Of a DNA stretch of 64,000 bases, positions 32,521 through 41,297 are shown piece by piece. A program made the position numbers and the translations under genes. Origin of the DNA: Flagellimonas algicola (GTDB lineage Bacteria; Bacteroidota; Bacteroidia; Flavobacteriales; Flavobacteriaceae). The notes below the pieces were generated by a model. The model saw nothing but the letters and a program-made list of their open reading frames with translations, ran no database searches and was not told the DNA's origin. The stretch is from assembly GCF_005937185.1 (NCBI RefSeq), contig NZ_VCNI01000001.1, positions 1,112,657-1,176,656 on the forward strand, in the 5' to 3' direction. How positions within the stretch are numbered: position 1 is the stretch's first letter; each line of letters opens with the position of its first letter.

Positions 32521-33847
32521 ATGCCATAATCTTTTCAGGAACAAACTCGAACCGCACCAAACCATCTTCATCAATCTGGGTAAGTTCCACAAGATGCAGG
32601 GTGTTTATCAATTCTGGATTCCAAGGCGCTTTCACCTTTACGTAGTTTTCCGTGAATCCATGTATGTACCCCGATTTGTTTTCACCCTCAAACAAGACCG
32701 TTCGGGTGCTTCCCAACTGACTTTCATAAAACGCCCGGCGTTTTTTGGCAGAAAGTCCCCGAAGCATTTTGCTTCGCTTGGCCCGAACATTTTTGGGAAC
32801 AGGGTTCCCCATTTCAGCTGCCAGGGTATTATCCCGTTCGGAATAGGTAAAAACATGCAAATAAGAAATATCCAATTCGTTTAAGAAGTGATAGGTCTCC
32901 AAAAATTGTTCATCTGTTTCTCCGGGAAAACCAACAATGACATCCACGCCAATGCAGGCGTGAGGCATTACTCGTTTTATTCTGTGCACCCTATCGACAT
33001 AAAGATTGGACAAGTATCGACGACGCATCTTTTTCAGAATCTCATCACTTCCACTTTGCAATGGGATATGGAAATGCGGAACAAAGGAATCGCTCTTTGA
33101 GACAAAGTCGATGGTTTCGTTCTTTAAAAGATTGGGTTCAATGGAGGAAATCCGGAGGCGGTGAATCCCATCAACTTGATCCAACGCCTGGACCAATTCG
33201 AAGAAGGTATGTTCATGCTTTTTGTTGCCAAACTCCCCTTTTCCATAATCGCCAATATTCACCCCGGTAAGCACAATTTCCTTAATGCCCTTGGAAGCAA
33301 TTTCAGATGCATTGACCAGAACATTTTCCAAAGTATCACTTCGTGATATTCCCCTAGCCAGCGGAATGGTACAATAGGTGCACTTGTAGTCACAACCGTC
33401 CTGGACCTTTAAAAATGCTCTGGTTCTATCCCCAATGCCATAACTACCAACATAAAAATCAGCATCTTCAATCTCACAGGAATGCACTTCTCCATGCTCA
33501 TTTTTGGTAAGGTCGTTAAGGTAATCGGTAATCTTAAACTTTTCCGTTGCACCCAAAACCAAATCCACTCCGTCAACCTCGGCCAATTGCTCCGGTTTCA
33601 ACTGTGCATAGCATCCCACAGCAGCCACAAAGGCTTCCGGGTTATTTTTTTGGGCTTGTTTTACAATGGTCTTAAAACGTTTGTCTGCATTTTCCGTAAC
33701 AGAACATGTATTTATCACATAAATGTCGGCCCTCTCGGCAAAGCCCACACGGTCAAAGTCCTCTTTTTCAAAACTTCTAGCTATGGTAGAAGTTTCGGAG
33801 AAATTAAGCTTGCATCCCAAGGTATAAAAAGCAACTTTTTTGCGCAT
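32519..33847 (-). CDS. mtaB: tRNA (N6-threonylcarbamoyladenosine(37)-C2)-methylthiotransferase
   Basis: A radical-SAM enzyme of 442 aa that adds a methylthio group to threonylcarbamoyladenosine 37 of ANN-decoding tRNAs. The N-terminal methylthiotransferase domain opens with AFYTLGCKLNFSET and has the conserved cysteines (GCKLN, NTCSVTENAD, AVGCYAQ). The radical-SAM CxxxCxxC motif is CDYKCTYC at about residue 152, and a TRAM-like domain ends the protein. A -7 element TATCTTTG at 33879-33872 lies just upstream on the same strand. Confidence 0.95.
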   Translation of the reverse strand: MRKKVAFYTLGCKLNFSETSTIARSFEKEDFDRVGFAERADIYVINTCSVTENADKRFKTIVKQAQKNNPEAFVAAVGCYAQLKPEQLAEVDGVDLVLGATEKFKITDYLNDLTKNEHGEVHSCEIEDADFYVGSYGIGDRTRAFLKVQDGCDYKCTYCTIPLARGISRSDTLENVLVNASEIASKGIKEIVLTGVNIGDYGKGEFGNKKHEHTFFELVQALDQVDGIHRLRISSIEPNLLKNETIDFVSKSDSFVPHFHIPLQSGSDEILKKMRRRYLSNLYVDRVHRIKRVMPHACIGVDVIVGFPGETDEQFLETYHFLNELDISYLHVFTYSERDNTLAAEMGNPVPKNVRAKRSKMLRGLSAKKRRAFYESQLGSTRTVLFEGENKSGYIHGFTENYVKVKAPWNPELINTLHLVELTQIDEDGLVRFEFVPEKIMA

Positions 33848-33871
33848 TGACCCGTCCTAAATTTTGGGCTG

Positions 33872-33879
33872 CAAAGATA
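33872..33879 (-). promoter_or_regulatory. Candidate mtaB -7 element
   Basis: Minus strand TATCTTTG fits TAnnTTTG and lies 25 bp before the mtaB ATG. The -33 partner is not convincing, so only the core element is annotated. Confidence 0.5.
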
Positions 33880-34046
33880 GTGATTCGTTGGGACTTAGCA
33901 GGTTCGAGTTGTATTTCAAATTTTTGAAGGTCCTTGGACATCATTGAGTGGTACATATCACAAAATCCAGGTAGGTCGGTATTGCATACTACCCAAAACT
34001 TGGACTATTTTAGTGGACTGCACACAAACCCTCCAAAATTGCACTC

Positions 34047-35813
34047 ATGAAAAGCGTTATGCTCTTTACATTTCTCATATTTCTTTCACAAGCTTCAGCT
34101 CAAGAAAAGACAGACATTAAATGGTGGAATCCTGCCGAGCATGAGTTCCCAGTGATTTCAGGCCAAGCTTGGCCCAAGGAGGTGGAATCCCAGTTCCACA
34201 GACTTCCTGCCCGTGCAGAAAAAAACATAAGAAAAGCGGTTTGGAACTTATCAAAACAAGCAGCAGGCCTGTCCATTAGATTCTGGAGTAACGCCAAAAG
34301 CATTCGCGTAAAATACACCCTTAAAGGAGGGCTCTCTTTACCTCACATGCCGGCCACAGGGGTCAGTGGATTGGATTTGTACGGCAAAACCCCTCATGGT
34401 GATTGGATTCGACATTGGGGTTTCTATTCCTTGGATAAGGAAAGTAACTATACCTTCACCATTGACTCGGATACCAAGGCGTACTACCAATACGGGCGGG
34501 AGTACCAGCTTTTTTTACCGCTTTACAATGAAATTGAAAGCTTGGAAATCGGTATAGCAGAAGGTTCCTTTTTAAATCCCCTTCCCATAAGAAAAGAGAA
34601 GCCCATTGTAGCCTATGGTACCTCCATTTGTCAAGGAGCATGTGCCTCTCGACCCGGAATGGCTTGGACCAATATATTGGAACGTAGACTGGACAGAACC
34701 ATCATCAATCTTGGCTTTTCGGGGAATGGTAGATTAGAACCTGAACTCATTAAGTTAATGACCGAAATTGATGCCAAACTCTATATTCTTGATTGCCTTC
34801 CCAATCTGAGTCCGAATCGAGAGAACACCCAACTACTCGTATTGAATGCTGTAAAACGATTAAAGGAGAAAAGACCCAATACCCCAATAATTTTGACGGC
34901 ACATGTAGGCTATGCCGATGATTTTACCAACCAAGAAAACAAAAACCGATACGTGCCTCTAAATGAAGACCTACAGAATGCATACAACCAATTAAAATCT
35001 GAAGGGTATACGGATGTTTTCTTGTTGGCGAAGGACACTATCGGTCTAGGTTTTGATTCTTTTGTGGATATCATTCATCCCAATGATTATGGCATGCTAC
35101 AATATGCTGATGCCTATGAACAACTGATCCGTGTAGTTCTGAATGAACCCAAAGGGGAAATTTCCACCACAATCCCCAAAAATCAAAGTAGGGATATTGC
35201 AGTGTATCAATGGGAAAATAGGCACCAAGCCATACTTGAACGCAACCGGGAAAATCCTCCCAAAATCTGTCTGTTCGGGGATTCCATTATCAATTTTTGG
35301 GGCGGAGAACCGAAATCAAGTATTGCCAACGGAGCGGATTCCTGGGATGAGGTCATGGTGCCACTTGGTGTTCGCAATTTTGGTTATGGCTGGGATCGTA
35401 TTGAAAATGTGCTATGGCGAGTGCAGCATGGTGAGTTGGACGGGTTCGAATCGGAAAGCATTATTCTTATGATTGGAACCAACAATCTCCATCTCAATAC
35501 GGATTCAGAAATTATTTCCGGACTACAAAATCTGATTCAAGCGATAAAAATTCGGCAACCCAAAAGTCAACTACATCTTATAGGGATCTTGCCAAGAACG
35601 GGAAAAGAGGCCCGGGTTAAGGAAATTAACCTGAAAATTGCCGAATTGGCCCAGTTGGAAAACATCCCATACGCGGATATTGGCAACCCCTTGTTACTGG
35701 AGAATGGAACTTTAAACGAGTCCCTTTTTACCGATGGCCTACATCCAAACGCGGAGGGATATACCCTTCTTGCCAAACAGCTGGTCACCCAGCTTCAAAA
35801 CACCTCAAAATAA
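34047..35813 (+). CDS. Exported double-domain SGNH hydrolase
   Basis: A 588-aa exported protein (signal MKSVMLFTFLIFLSQASAQ) with two SGNH-type esterase domains. A beta-rich N-terminal portion precedes the first hydrolase, which has IVAYGTSICQGACASRPGMA (serine block about residue 192) and its catalytic D-x-x-H in FVDIIHPNDYGM near 338. The second hydrolase has KICLFGDSIINFWGG near 407-421, the IGTNN block near residue 475, and DGLHPNAEGY near the C-terminus. Both appear complete by motif. Substrate is unknown; acetylated polysaccharides are the usual targets. Its neighbours are an exported SnoaL-like protein and an M81 lipoprotein. Confidence 0.85.
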   Translation: MKSVMLFTFLIFLSQASAQEKTDIKWWNPAEHEFPVISGQAWPKEVESQFHRLPARAEKNIRKAVWNLSKQAAGLSIRFWSNAKSIRVKYTLKGGLSLPHMPATGVSGLDLYGKTPHGDWIRHWGFYSLDKESNYTFTIDSDTKAYYQYGREYQLFLPLYNEIESLEIGIAEGSFLNPLPIRKEKPIVAYGTSICQGACASRPGMAWTNILERRLDRTIINLGFSGNGRLEPELIKLMTEIDAKLYILDCLPNLSPNRENTQLLVLNAVKRLKEKRPNTPIILTAHVGYADDFTNQENKNRYVPLNEDLQNAYNQLKSEGYTDVFLLAKDTIGLGFDSFVDIIHPNDYGMLQYADAYEQLIRVVLNEPKGEISTTIPKNQSRDIAVYQWENRHQAILERNRENPPKICLFGDSIINFWGGEPKSSIANGADSWDEVMVPLGVRNFGYGWDRIENVLWRVQHGELDGFESESIILMIGTNNLHLNTDSEIISGLQNLIQAIKIRQPKSQLHLIGILPRTGKEARVKEINLKIAELAQLENIPYADIGNPLLLENGTLNESLFTDGLHPNAEGYTLLAKQLVTQLQNTSK

Positions 35814-36284
35814 TCATAGCAGGGTATAGTGCCCATGAATGCATAGCCACTTCCCATTTTCCTTGACAAAAATCCGGGTGGACTTGCCTCGCGAAGCAAA
35901 CGGTTCGCCATTGGTAATACCCTTATCCCTCCAATAATAAGTAATCCAAGCCACATTGCCCTTAACAGTCACTTGAGGTTCATCCATTTCGGTGTGAATA
36001 CCTTCAGAATTTTTTACCCAAGCTGCTACTCCACGCACTTCTGCCTCCTTCCCCACTCTGAGGATTGAATCGGTCTCGCCAAATTGGGTAAAATCAGGAT
36101 GGACATAGGTTGCATAGCGTTCAACATCGCCTTTTTCAATGGCATCCCACATGGATACCAATGTGGATTTGATCGCTTGCTTCTCTTCTTCAACTGTTGC
36201 TATAATATCTTCATCATGATTTTTCTCTGGAATGCAGCTTATCAAGAGAAAACTAGCAATGATAAGTTTTGTAAATGGTTTCAT
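35814..36284 (-). CDS. SnoaL-like (NTF2 fold) lipoprotein
   Basis: A 156-aa protein with a lipoprotein signal (KLIIASFLLISCIPEKNHDE, cysteine at residue 17) and a single NTF2/DUF4440-type domain (LVSMWDAIEKGDVERYATYV, HPDFTQFGETD, AWITYYWRDKG). The family binds small molecules or acts as an isomerase-like fold; no catalytic residues are evident. It converges on the SGNH gene with no gap and lies divergent from the M81 gene. Confidence 0.85.
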   Translation of the reverse strand: MKPFTKLIIASFLLISCIPEKNHDEDIIATVEEEKQAIKSTLVSMWDAIEKGDVERYATYVHPDFTQFGETDSILRVGKEAEVRGVAAWVKNSEGIHTEMDEPQVTVKGNVAWITYYWRDKGITNGEPFASRGKSTRIFVKENGKWLCIHGHYTLL

Positions 36285-36427
36285 TTTTAATTCGGTTTAA
36301 GGCATTTCAACAAAGTAAGCAAAAGTTAATCCCTTTATCCGTTCTGGTCCCTTGTAAAATTTCATTCATTTTCCATTAACTTCGTGAACCTAGCTGCGAA
36401 ATTCTAATCAACAGATAATTATTGAAC

Positions 36428-38005
36428 ATGAACAAGATTGTCCTTTCTTTGTCCCTGCTTCTTTTACTTATGGGTTGCAACACCAAATCCCCTGATAAGA
36501 AGACAGCAAAAGATACGCTCCCCAAAATAGCCATCGCAGGAATTGCTATTGAATCCAGTACCTTCTCCCCTGCGGTTACATTGGAGGAGGCTTTCCATGC
36601 CAAAACCGGAGATGATGTCTTTTCTCTGTATCCATTTATGTCCAAAGATTCACTCTCGAGAAAACGCGCCCATTGGTTTCCAACCCTAAAAGGTCATGCA
36701 TTGCCAGGCGGTATTGTAACTAAGGAAACCTACGAATCCTTGGTGGGCAAAACTTTGGAAATGCTCAAGGAAAATTCACCTTATGACGGACTCTTTTTTG
36801 ACATACATGGAGCTATGAGTGTTGAGGGTCTGGATGACCCCGAAGGGGACCTAATTTCCCGTATTCGGGAAGTGGTTGGATACGAAACGCTTATATCCAC
36901 CTGCATGGATCTGCATGGCAATGTTTCACAAAGGCTTGCAGAACAAACCGATTTAATAACCTGCTACCGTATGGCACCACACGAAGATGCCATGGAATCC
37001 AAAAAAAGGGCGGTAGTGAATCTTCTGGATAGATTGGAAAGTAATCAAGGAAAGCCTGCCTATAAAGCTTGGATTCCAGTTCCCATACTTTTACCGGGGG
37101 AGATGACGAGTACCCGTGTTGAACCTGGAAAAAGTCTTTATGCCAAGGTAGCGCCAGCTGCTAATCAGGAAGGCGTTGTAGATGCTGCCATTTGGGTAGG
37201 ATATGCCTGGGCGGACGAACCTAGAAATCACGCCGTGGTCATGGTAACTGGGGACGACAGGGACAAAGTAACCCAAGGTGCAGAACAACTGGCCAGCAGT
37301 TTTTGGGAGGCTAGAAATGCCTTTGAATTTGTAGCGCCAACCACAACGTTGGAGGAGAGCTTGAAAAAAGCGTTGTCCAGCAAGGAAAAGCCATTTATCA
37401 TCAGCGATATGGGAGATAACCCAACTGCCGGCGGCGCTGGTGATGTTACCTGGACCCTGAGAGAGTTATTGTCAAGACCGGAATTTGCTTCCACCAATGG
37501 CCCGAGTTTGATTTATGCATCCATTCCTGGCCCAGATTTGGTGCAAAAAGCAGTGGAATTGGGTGTGGGAGAAAAAATAACGGCATTGGCAGGAGCCCAG
37601 GTGGACAGTCGCTTTTCGCCTCCCATTGAACTCTCGGGAACAATAGAGGCCATTAAGCATGGAGATAGACATGCCGAAACGGAAGTGGTAGTCAAAGTGG
37701 GCAGTATTTCGGTAATCGTTACCAAAAAACGGAAGCCCTACCACAAGGAAAGTGATTTTACCAATTTGGGATTGGACCCAAGAAACATAGACATCCTAGT
37801 CGTGAAAATTGGGTATTTGGTACCTGAACTTTACAATATGAGAGGGGATTGGATTATGGCTCTTACTCCTGGAGGAGTAGATCAAGATTTGGAGCGGTTG
37901 GGCTACCAACGAATCAATAGACCCATGTTTCCGTTGGATAAGGAGATGGAAGACCCCAATCTAAAGGCCCAGCTCATTCCTCAATCTGGTAGCACCTCAA
38001 AATAA
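36428..38005 (+). CDS. M81 family (MlrC-like) lipoprotein metallopeptidase
   Basis: A 525-aa protein with a lipoprotein signal (KIVLSLSLLLLLMGCN; cysteine near residue 17) and the M81 fold. AIAGIAIESSTFSPAVTLEE opens the domain. The metal-binding blocks are FFDIHGAMSVEG near residue 120, CMDLHGNVSQRL near 159, CYRMAPHEDAMES near 179 and DMGDNPTAGGAGDVT near 330. MlrC hydrolyses linearised microcystin peptides, but M81 members have varied and mostly unknown substrates. A TTG at 36422 precedes the ATG, but the ATG gives the clean signal peptide. Periplasmic anchoring of an M81 enzyme is notable. Confidence 0.85.
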   Translation: MNKIVLSLSLLLLLMGCNTKSPDKKTAKDTLPKIAIAGIAIESSTFSPAVTLEEAFHAKTGDDVFSLYPFMSKDSLSRKRAHWFPTLKGHALPGGIVTKETYESLVGKTLEMLKENSPYDGLFFDIHGAMSVEGLDDPEGDLISRIREVVGYETLISTCMDLHGNVSQRLAEQTDLITCYRMAPHEDAMESKKRAVVNLLDRLESNQGKPAYKAWIPVPILLPGEMTSTRVEPGKSLYAKVAPAANQEGVVDAAIWVGYAWADEPRNHAVVMVTGDDRDKVTQGAEQLASSFWEARNAFEFVAPTTTLEESLKKALSSKEKPFIISDMGDNPTAGGAGDVTWTLRELLSRPEFASTNGPSLIYASIPGPDLVQKAVELGVGEKITALAGAQVDSRFSPPIELSGTIEAIKHGDRHAETEVVVKVGSISVIVTKKRKPYHKESDFTNLGLDPRNIDILVVKIGYLVPELYNMRGDWIMALTPGGVDQDLERLGYQRINRPMFPLDKEMEDPNLKAQLIPQSGSTSK

Positions 38006-38040
38006 CAAACCTAAAATATCAGGGATAAAATTGGATTGAA

Positions 38041-39216
38041 TCAGTAATTCCTCCATTTTTTGGTCAGTTCAAAGACATGTTCCAAAATTCGGGCTTCTAC
38101 ATCATCAAATTCCTTCCCTCTTCTGGCCATCATGACCTTGGCAGCTTCAAATGCCCTTTTGGGCATGTATGTGGAGAAACCTGAAGCTCCTCCCCAGCTG
38201 AAGCTTGGAATGAAATTTCTAGGAAATCCAGGAACATAGATATTGGAATTAACGCCTATCACGGTTCCCGTATTGAACATGGTATTGATTGCGGTCTTGC
38301 TGTGGTCTCCCATCATCAATCCACAAAACTGAAGTCCTGTATGATCAAATTTTTGCGTCTCATAATTCCACATCCGGACTTTGGCATAGTTGTTCTTGAG
38401 GTTGGAGTTGTTTGAATCGGCACCAATATTGCACCATTCCCCTAAAACTGCATTCCCCAAATACCCTTCATGTCCTTTACTGGAATAGCCAAAAATTACG
38501 GAGTTGCTGATCTCGCCACATACCTTTCCGTGCGGTCCAACAGTAGTAGGGCCATAAATCTTGGCTCCCATTTTTACCACTGCTTTTTCGCAAAGTGCCA
38601 AACCTCCCCGAATCAGGGCACCTTCCCACACTTCGGCATTGGCCCCAATATAAATGGGCCCATTCGAAGCATTTAGCATACTGTATTCCACACTTGCTCC
38701 TTCTTCCAAAAAGATATCTTCAGGATTTATGAGTTTATTGGTTTCCGAAATTGGGGCACTTTTCCTGCCTTGGGTTATGAAATCATAATCGGCTTGGAGA
38801 GCCTCCCCATTTTTGGAAAAAATATCCCAAGTAAAATCCACAGTTATAAGTTCACCGTTATGCGTTTTGATTTTATACTGTGAAAAATCAGGCTCCAAGT
38901 TGGGGTCCCCGGTGTGATAGGCCACAACCTTGTCTCCATATTGAATCGCTTCATTTGCTGAAAGCGTACTTACCATTTCTGCTAAACCTTGGTCTGGTAC
39001 AATGGCTCCATCTATAATCACGTTTTCCTTTTCGGAAATCATGGGATATTTCTCGGATAAATATTCCTCTGTCTTAAAACTTAGGGTGGTTTTCAGCCTT
39101 CTTTCCCATTTTTCTCTAATGGTCAATATTCCTATTCGTATTTCTGCAACGGGTCTTGTAAATGTAAAAGGAAGTAAGGCCTCCCTCCTTGGGCCATCGG
39201 TAAGGATGTAATTCAT
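38041..39216 (-). CDS. Bacteroidota-type GlmU-like nucleotidyltransferase
   Basis: A 391-aa protein of the alternative bacterial GlmU family: an N-terminal nucleotidyltransferase-like domain opening MNYILTDGPRREALLPFTFT, and a C-terminal left-handed beta-helix (hexapeptide strands such as PIYIGANAEVWEGALI and GEISNSVIFGYSSKGHEG). It is predicted to make UDP-GlcNAc for envelope synthesis. The start at 39216 is used because the upstream frame to 39267 runs through the rpmE2 terminator. It lies 81 bp after rpmE2 and is transcribed in the same direction. Confidence 0.87.
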   Translation of the reverse strand: MNYILTDGPRREALLPFTFTRPVAEIRIGILTIREKWERRLKTTLSFKTEEYLSEKYPMISEKENVIIDGAIVPDQGLAEMVSTLSANEAIQYGDKVVAYHTGDPNLEPDFSQYKIKTHNGELITVDFTWDIFSKNGEALQADYDFITQGRKSAPISETNKLINPEDIFLEEGASVEYSMLNASNGPIYIGANAEVWEGALIRGGLALCEKAVVKMGAKIYGPTTVGPHGKVCGEISNSVIFGYSSKGHEGYLGNAVLGEWCNIGADSNNSNLKNNYAKVRMWNYETQKFDHTGLQFCGLMMGDHSKTAINTMFNTGTVIGVNSNIYVPGFPRNFIPSFSWGGASGFSTYMPKRAFEAAKVMMARRGKEFDDVEARILEHVFELTKKWRNY

Positions 39217-39238
39217 ATTGGTGGTTTCTAGGTGTAAA

Positions 39239-39273
39239 AATAAAAAACGCCCTTGATTAAAAATCAAGGGCGC
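39239..39273 (-). terminator. rpmE2 terminator
   Basis: On the minus strand CGCCCTTGATT and AATCAAGGGCG pair over eleven bases with a three-base loop, then TTTTTTATTTTT. It separates rpmE2 from the GlmU-like gene and shows that the longer GlmU reading frame upstream of 39216 is not its N-terminus. Confidence 0.92.
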
Positions 39274-39297
39274 CCTATCTATTTATTAAGAAGTTGG

Positions 39298-39564
39298 CTA
39301 CTCAGCCTTCTCTTCTTTGCTGAATTTCTTGTATTTGTTTTTGAACTTGTCAATTCTACCAGCCGTATCCACTAACTTGGTCTTACCAGTATAATATGGG
39401 TGAGAAGTTCTAGAGATTTCCAATTTAACCAAAGGATACTCAACACCGTCCACGGTAATCTTCTCCTTGGCTTCAGCAGTAGACTTTGTAATAAATACGT
39501 CATCATTGGACATATCCTTAAAAGCTACCAATCTATAATTTTCTGGGTGTATACCTTTTCTCAT
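39298..39564 (-). CDS. rpmE2: 50S ribosomal protein L31 type B
   Basis: An 88-aa ribosomal protein of the B type. It opens RKGIHPENYRLVAFKDMSND, has EISRTSHPYYTGKTKLVDTA in the middle and lacks the CxxC zinc-binding cysteines of type A L31. Type B forms serve as the zinc-free version in many bacteria and are the standard form in Bacteroidota. Single-gene transcript with its own promoter and terminator. Confidence 0.96.
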   Translation of the reverse strand: MRKGIHPENYRLVAFKDMSNDDVFITKSTAEAKEKITVDGVEYPLVKLEISRTSHPYYTGKTKLVDTAGRIDKFKNKYKKFSKEEKAE

Positions 39565-39599
39565 CGCCTTAAAAACTTATTCTCCGAATTTTCGAGCTG

Positions 39600-39630
39600 C
39601 AAATTTAATGATTTCTTTTAGAATCCCAAC
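39600..39630 (-). promoter_or_regulatory. rpmE2 promoter
   Basis: On the minus strand TTG at 39629-39627, then 19 bp, then TAAATTTG at 39607-39600. It gives a leader of roughly 25-30 nt to the rpmE2 ATG at 39564. It is of the same type and spacing as the rpmH promoter. Confidence 0.78.
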
Positions 39631-39728
39631 CCAAAAACATTAAAAAAGAAAAAATCTACCTTTAACTGTAACAAAACCTTAACAAAGGTCACTAACAGTC
39701 AGCTATCAATCTAAAATAATCTTTTAAA

Positions 39729-40250
39729 ATGGAAGAAAATCAACCTAAAGTGGGAACGTTCTCACGAAATTATGGTGTCCTTGCCGGAGCGACAGGAATT
39801 ATCTTTTCCCTCATGCTTTATCTAGCTGATATGCACCACGAAAGAAGTTTTGCCATTCAGGCCGTCCAGTACCTTATCCTTGCGGTTTTTGTTGTATTGG
39901 CAATTTTACAGTTTAAAAAGGCTAATGGAGGTTTCATAAGTTTGATTCAAGCCATGAAGATAGGGCCTGGGGTTGCCGTGGTCAGCTTCATTTTGGGCAT
40001 TATCTATTTTCTTATTTTTTCCAATGTCATTGAACCCAATTTCATGGAGCAAGCCTATGAATTAGGGCGACAACAAGCCCTAGAGCAAAATCCGAATTTG
40101 ACCACCGAACAAATTGACCAAAGCATTGAAATCCAGAAAAAGTTCTTCTGGGTCATTATGGCTGTGTTCATGCTCCTTTCCGTCATTTTTGGATTTATCG
40201 TGAGCCTTATAACAGGTCTTATCGTGAAAAAGGACAAACCGGCCTACTAA
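39729..40250 (+). CDS. DUF4199 family membrane protein
   Basis: A 173-aa protein with four membrane helices, resembling DUF4199: NYGVLAGATGIIFSLMLYLA, an alpha-helical turn with GGFISLIQAMKIGPGVAVVS, and KFFWVIMAVFMLLSVIFGF at the end. Function unknown. In Flavobacteriia this family is regularly followed by the GT2 glycosyltransferase and phosphosugar mutase as here, so a role in envelope lipid-sugar metabolism is plausible. Confidence 0.87.
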   Translation: MEENQPKVGTFSRNYGVLAGATGIIFSLMLYLADMHHERSFAIQAVQYLILAVFVVLAILQFKKANGGFISLIQAMKIGPGVAVVSFILGIIYFLIFSNVIEPNFMEQAYELGRQQALEQNPNLTTEQIDQSIEIQKKFFWVIMAVFMLLSVIFGFIVSLITGLIVKKDKPAY

Positions 40251-40292
40251 CACAAAAAATGCTACTTTTGAAGGGAAATCCAGAAAGAAACA

Positions 40293-41240
40293 ATGCAGAT
40301 TTCCATTGTAATCCCTTTACTTAACGAGCAAGATTCACTTACAGAACTCCATGATTGGATTGTACAGGTTATGCAATCCAATCATTTTATGTATGAGATT
40401 GTTTTTATTGATGACGGAAGTGAGGATGATTCTTGGAATACCATTCGTGCCCTATCGGAAAAAAATGAAAACGTCAAAGGGATTCGATTTTTAAAGAATT
40501 ACGGAAAGTCCCAGGCGCTGCATGCCGGTTTTGAAGCCGCGAAAGGAGAGGTTGTCATTACCATGGATGCGGATTTGCAAGACAATCCAGAAGAAATCCC
40601 GGAACTGTACATCCTCATCAAGCAGGACAATTACCATGTTGTATCCGGATGGAAAAAGAAACGCTACGATTCCGTAATCACCAAAAACATCCCTTCCAAA
40701 CTGTTCAATTGGGCCGCAAGAAGAACTTCTGGGGTCAAACTTCATGATTTTAACTGTGGACTCAAGGCCTTCAACAGAGATGTAGTCAAAAACATAGAAG
40801 TTTCTGGAGAAATGCATCGGTACATTCCTGTCCTTGCCAAAAATGCCGGTTTTTCCAATATTACTGAAAAGGTGGTTCAGCATCAGGCCAGAAAATATGG
40901 GAGTACCAAATTTGGCGCGGAACGTTTTGTAAACGGTTTTTTGGATTTGATCACCATTTGGTTCGTCTCCAAATTTGGCCGGCAACCCATGCATCTTTTT
41001 GGTGCCATGGGGGTAATCATGTTTATGGTTGGCTTTGGGTTTTCCATCTACTTGGGAATTGATAAACTCTTTCTAAACCCTACTGGCCGTTTGATAACTG
41101 AACGACCCCAATTTTACATTGCACTCGTGGCCATGGTCATAGGAACCCAGATGTTCTTGGCCGGTTTTTTGGGTGAAATCATGGTTCGTTCAAGAAAAAA
41201 TGATACCCGATATACCATCTCCAAGAAAATTAACATTTAA
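40293..41240 (+). CDS. Family 2 glycosyltransferase, DPM1/GtrB-like
   Basis: A 315-aa membrane glycosyltransferase that uses a nucleotide sugar to load a polyprenyl-phosphate or related lipid. It has a GT-A domain with SIVIPLLNEQDSLTELHDWI, VFIDDGSEDDSW, and MDADLQDNPEEIPEL (the metal-binding DxD-like motif), then two C-terminal membrane helices (residues about 232-255 and 270-292). It lies 42 bp after the DUF4199 gene, with a TACTTTTG -7 candidate at 40263-40270. Donor and acceptor cannot be read from the sequence. Confidence 0.9.
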   Translation: MQISIVIPLLNEQDSLTELHDWIVQVMQSNHFMYEIVFIDDGSEDDSWNTIRALSEKNENVKGIRFLKNYGKSQALHAGFEAAKGEVVITMDADLQDNPEEIPELYILIKQDNYHVVSGWKKKRYDSVITKNIPSKLFNWAARRTSGVKLHDFNCGLKAFNRDVVKNIEVSGEMHRYIPVLAKNAGFSNITEKVVQHQARKYGSTKFGAERFVNGFLDLITIWFVSKFGRQPMHLFGAMGVIMFMVGFGFSIYLGIDKLFLNPTGRLITERPQFYIALVAMVIGTQMFLAGFLGEIMVRSRKNDTRYTISKKINI

Positions 41241-41297
41241 CCGAGGCCAATTTCATATTCTTTGTACTTTTAACACGAAGAAAATTACACGTATTAC

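Noticed and set aside
34047..38005. Polysaccharide utilisation locus
   Set aside because: No SusC/SusD pair, glycoside hydrolase or lyase accompanies the exported esterase and M81 genes.
39217..39267. Longer N-terminus for the GlmU-like protein
   Set aside because: It would be translated from the rpmE2 terminator stem, and the family starts at MNYILTDGPRRE.
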